Shown: positions 61,504 to 64,000 of the stretch, piece after piece
How the letters are laid out: each line of letters starts with the position of its first letter
Numbering within the stretch: the stretch's first letter is position 1
DNA from: Nocardia vermiculata NBRC 100427
Lineage (GTDB): Bacteria; Actinomycetota; Actinomycetes; Mycobacteriales; Mycobacteriaceae
Assembly (NCBI RefSeq): GCF_001613265.1
Contig: NZ_BDCA01000014.1
Location: 62,001-126,000 of the forward strand
Reading direction: 5' to 3'
Length of the DNA: 64,000 nucleotides
Program-made: the position numbers and the translations under genes
Notes under the pieces: generated by a model
The model's database searches: none
What the model saw: only the letters and a program-made list of their open reading frames with translations
Told to the model about the DNA's origin: nothing

Positions 61504-62319
61504 ATGAACTTCACGACCACAGACGGAACCACCCTCGCCTACGAGGACTACGGCACCGGCGAACCGATCGTCTTCGTCGCCGGCGCGATGCTGAACACGG
61601 AGATGTGGGAGTATCAGATCCCCTTCTTCACCGACCGCGGCTACCGCTGCATCGCGCTGGACCGCCGTGGCCACGGCCGCTCCGATCGTCCGGCCACCGG
61701 CTACGACATCGCCACCACCGCAGACGATCTCGGTGCCCTGCTCGACCACCTGGACCTGCGCGAGGCCACCCTGGTCGGGCATTCCACCGGCGGTGCGGAA
61801 ATCGCGCACTGTCTCGCCCGCCACGGCGCCGGCCGCGTCGCCCGGGTGGCATTCGTCTCCGCGATCCTGCCGTTCATGAAGGCCACCGACGACAATCCGG
61901 GCGGCATCGCGGAGGCGATGCTCGACGCACTGCTCGACAGCGTGCGCACCGACCGCGGCCGCTGGATGGCCCGCCAGACCCAGGTGTACTTCAACAGCCA
62001 CCTCAATCCCGGTGTCTCACCCGAACAGCTCGACGCCACCTACCGGCAGTGCATGTCGACCGCACCGTGGGCCACCCTGCGTATGCAGGAAGCGGTGTTC
62101 CACTGCGACAGCCGGGACGCGTTGCGCGCCCTCACTGTTCCGGCTCTGATCGTGCACGGCGCGATCGACTTCTCGGCTCCGGTCGAGGTCACCGGACGCC
62201 GCACCGCCGAACTCGTGCCGGGTGCGACGTATCGCGAATATCCGACCGGCGGCCATGGTCTCTACACCTCCCATGCGGCCGAACTGAACAACGATCTGCT
62301 CGAATTCATCAAGGGCTGA
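61504..62319 (+). CDS. Alpha/beta hydrolase (non-heme haloperoxidase-like)
   Basis: 271 residues. Motifs: YGTGEPIVFVAGAM, RGHGRSDRP, nucleophile LVGHSTGGAEIAH (Ser about 96), and His in GGHGLYTSH (about 254). Cofactor-free haloperoxidase/esterase family. Followed 44 bp later by the MFS gene and then a convergent LuxR regulator, a plausible detoxification group. Confidence 0.9.
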   Translation: MNFTTTDGTTLAYEDYGTGEPIVFVAGAMLNTEMWEYQIPFFTDRGYRCIALDRRGHGRSDRPATGYDIATTADDLGALLDHLDLREATLVGHSTGGAEIAHCLARHGAGRVARVAFVSAILPFMKATDDNPGGIAEAMLDALLDSVRTDRGRWMARQTQVYFNSHLNPGVSPEQLDATYRQCMSTAPWATLRMQEAVFHCDSRDALRALTVPALIVHGAIDFSAPVEVTGRRTAELVPGATYREYPTGGHGLYTSHAAELNNDLLEFIKG

Positions 62320-62363
62320 ACGACTTTCGCTCCCCTACCCGATATCACCGCGAAGGGATCGTC

Positions 62364-63794
62364 ATGTCGGCTCCCACTCTGTCCCCCACCCCGCACACCC
62401 GATCGTCTTCGGCACCCGAATGGGCCACCCTGCTCGTCCTGCTCGCCGGGACCTTCATGGTCACCCTCGACTTCTTCATCGTCAATGTCGCTGTGCCGGA
62501 CACCCAGGCCGATCTGCACGCCGGTAGCGCGGCCATGCAATGGGTGGTCGCCGGATACAGTCTCGCCGTCGCGGCCGGCCTGATCACCGCCGGCCGGCTC
62601 GGCGATCTCTACGGCCGTCGCCGGCTCTACGGCATCGGGATGGCGGTGTTCACGCTCGCCTCGGTGATCTGCGCGGTGGCCGGCGGGCCGGGCGCTCTGA
62701 TCGCCGCGCGGATCGCGCAAGGTGCCGGGATGGCGCTGCTGACACCGCAGGTCCTGGGCCTGATCAGCGTGGTGTTCAGCGGCGCCCGGCGCACCCGCGC
62801 CTTCGCCGCCTACGGCCTGACGATGGGTCTGGCCGCGGTCTTCGGTCAGTTGATCGGCGGGGTGCTGATCCAGGCCGACCTGTTCGGACTGGGCTGGCGC
62901 ACCATCTTCTGGATCAATGTGCCGGTGGGTGTGCTGGTACTCGCCGTACTCACCCGGCTGGTGCCCGGCTCACGCGGTGTCGGCGGCACCCGCCTCGACC
63001 TGACCGGAGCAGGTCTGGTGTGCGCCGCGCTCACCACCGGGATTCTGCCGCTGATCCAGGGCCGTGAACAGGGCTGGCCACTGTGGACCTGGGTGTCACT
63101 CACGCTATCGGTAGTGCTGATCGCGGTCTTCGCCGGCTATCAGCGTCGGCTGGCGCACCGCGACGGTGCCCCACTGGTGAACCCGGCACTGTTCGGCGAG
63201 CGCTCCTTCGCGATCGGCACCGTGATCGCACTCGGCTATCAGATGACCATGGCGTCGTTCTTCCTGTTCCTCGCGCTGTACCTGCAACAGGGGCGACAGC
63301 TGTCGGCGCTCGGGTCGGGCCTGCTGTTCCTGGCACTCGGCGCACCGTATCTGCTCACCTCGCTGCTGTCGTCACGGCTGACGGCCCGGCTGGGACGCCA
63401 GGTCGTCGCGGTGGGTGCGGTACTGCAGGCCGCCGGATACCTACTGGTGGCGCTCATCGTGCACGAGCTGGACACCGCCGGCCCGGTACTCGCACTGGTC
63501 CCGGCGATGCTCGTCGTAGGCGCCGGAATGGGCCTGGCGCTGGTCCCGCTGCCGGGCATAGTGCTGGCCTCGGTGACACCCGAGCACGCCGCAGCGGCCG
63601 GTGGAGTACTCGCCACCGCGCAGCAGCTGGGCAGTGCGCTCGGAGTGGCGCTGGTGGGGTTGGTGTTCTATCAGCAGCTCGGTGCACACGCCGGATTCGC
63701 CGGCGCGTTCGCGGTCAGCTTGCTTGCGATGACACTGCTGTGCCTGCTCACCGCGGCGCTCGTACAACTGCTCCCCCGGCGCACCGGGCTCTGA
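62364..63794 (+). CDS. DHA2-family MFS transporter
   Basis: 476 residues, about 14 membrane helices. VTLDFFIVNVAVPDTQADLH (helix 1 signature), GRLGDLYGRRRLYG (motif A), GLAAVFGQLIGGVLI (motif C region). Proton-coupled export of organic compounds. AAGGGA before the ATG. Probably co-transcribed with the hydrolase upstream. Confidence 0.91.
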   Translation: MSAPTLSPTPHTRSSSAPEWATLLVLLAGTFMVTLDFFIVNVAVPDTQADLHAGSAAMQWVVAGYSLAVAAGLITAGRLGDLYGRRRLYGIGMAVFTLASVICAVAGGPGALIAARIAQGAGMALLTPQVLGLISVVFSGARRTRAFAAYGLTMGLAAVFGQLIGGVLIQADLFGLGWRTIFWINVPVGVLVLAVLTRLVPGSRGVGGTRLDLTGAGLVCAALTTGILPLIQGREQGWPLWTWVSLTLSVVLIAVFAGYQRRLAHRDGAPLVNPALFGERSFAIGTVIALGYQMTMASFFLFLALYLQQGRQLSALGSGLLFLALGAPYLLTSLLSSRLTARLGRQVVAVGAVLQAAGYLLVALIVHELDTAGPVLALVPAMLVVGAGMGLALVPLPGIVLASVTPEHAAAAGGVLATAQQLGSALGVALVGLVFYQQLGAHAGFAGAFAVSLLAMTLLCLLTAALVQLLPRRTGL

Positions 63795-63823
63795 TCGTCG
63801 TACCCGGTGATTCCCGTCGGAGG

Positions 63824-64000
63824 TCAATCCAGTTGATCGGCAAGTGTTTTCAGTTCACCTCGGGAGGCCACCCCGAGCTTCGGATACGCCTTGTAGAGGT
63901 GATAACCGACGGTGCGATGACTGAGGAACAGCTGCGCCGCGATCTCCCGGTTGGACAACCCCCGCGCAGCCAGACGGGAGATCTGCAACTCCTGCGGGGT
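63824..64000 (-). CDS. LuxR-family regulator, C-terminal HTH only (rest beyond window)
   Basis: 58 visible residues ending at TGA (63824-63826). The LuxR/GerE HTH is clear: ELQISRLAARGLSNREIAA and LFLSHRTVGYHLYKAYPKLG. The pattern fits ATP-binding MalT/LAL-type or small NarL-type regulators; the N-terminus is outside. Convergent with the MFS gene. Confidence 0.88.
   Translation of the reverse strand, partial: TPQELQISRLAARGLSNREIAAQLFLSHRTVGYHLYKAYPKLGVASRGELKTLADQLD

Noticed and set aside
1..64000. CRISPR arrays, rRNA or tRNA genes
   Set aside because: No regularly spaced repeats or clover-leaf sequences were seen on reading; a covariance search was not possible.

Overview
The window is high-GC actinobacterial DNA, most likely from a Nocardia or a close mycolic-acid-containing relative such as Rhodococcus. 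Supporting signs are a GarA FHA protein with an ETTS phospho-motif, an FtsR-type MerR regulator, a WhiB protein, two F420-type luciferase-like oxidoreductases, a CYP125-like steroid P450, a ChoD-like GMC oxidase, actinobacterial malate synthase G, and several genes that look leaderless. The species call is inference from gene content; no rRNA gene is present.

Layout. 1-7.7 kb: 3' end of peptide deformylase, a TetR repressor divergent from a membrane protein with two operators between them, malate synthase G, a small ORF with a strong ribosome binding site, an HNH nuclease, WhiB, and a von Willebrand factor A lipoprotein-like protein. 7.7-14.9 kb: a minus-strand block (PgsA-like, GcvH, GarA, FtsR-like MerR, bifunctional nuclease, second MerR, GcvP) that matches the mycobacterial Rv1822-Rv1832 gene order as I remember it; GcvP is preceded by a tandem glycine riboswitch. 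15-26.4 kb: lipid and steroid functions (ChoD-like oxidase, acyl-CoA oxidase, CYP125-like P450 with a KstR-like box), a NERD protein, a PAP2 phosphatase, a ThrE exporter and asparagine synthase.

26.5-36.9 kb: a roughly 10.4-kb Tn3-family transposon. Its ends are near-identical 33-bp inverted repeats (30/33) beginning GGGG. It carries a Tn3 transposase and a tyrosine recombinase whose neighbouring palindrome plus direct repeats look like a TnpI-type resolution site. The cargo is an apparent operon of stress and aldehyde genes (Zn alcohol dehydrogenase, truncated PfpI, GlcG/HbpS heme-binding protein, frameshifted LtrA, pyrophosphatase-like protein). An inserted IS3-family element with a nonsense mutation in orfA, and an orphan ORF bracketed by extra copies of the transposon end, complete it. 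No matching target duplication is visible.

37-64 kb: heme oxygenase with an IdeR-like box; a polysaccharide deacetylase and an AraC regulator, each broken by one single-base frameshift; an acyl-CoA dehydrogenase; a MarR-MFS efflux pair; a universal stress protein; an MHYT sensor; a D-amino-acid-oxidase-like protein. Next is a CsoR/CstR-type repressor with DUF2892 and DUF302 partners whose 16-bp operators also sit upstream of an MMPL/RND transporter. The rest comprises a hemerythrin, an XRE regulator downstream of a perfect 28-bp palindrome, hydrolases, a methyltransferase, a PIG-L deacetylase, envelope-type small membrane proteins, an acyl-CoA carboxylase beta subunit, a secreted DUF4232 protein and, at the right edge, a hydrolase-MFS-LuxR group.

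The two most interesting systems are the Tn3 element with its own site-specific resolution module and cargo, and the CsoR/CstR-like three-operator regulon linking sulfur- or metal-type stress genes to an MMPL exporter. Neither is proven new; both rest on reading the sequence without database searches.
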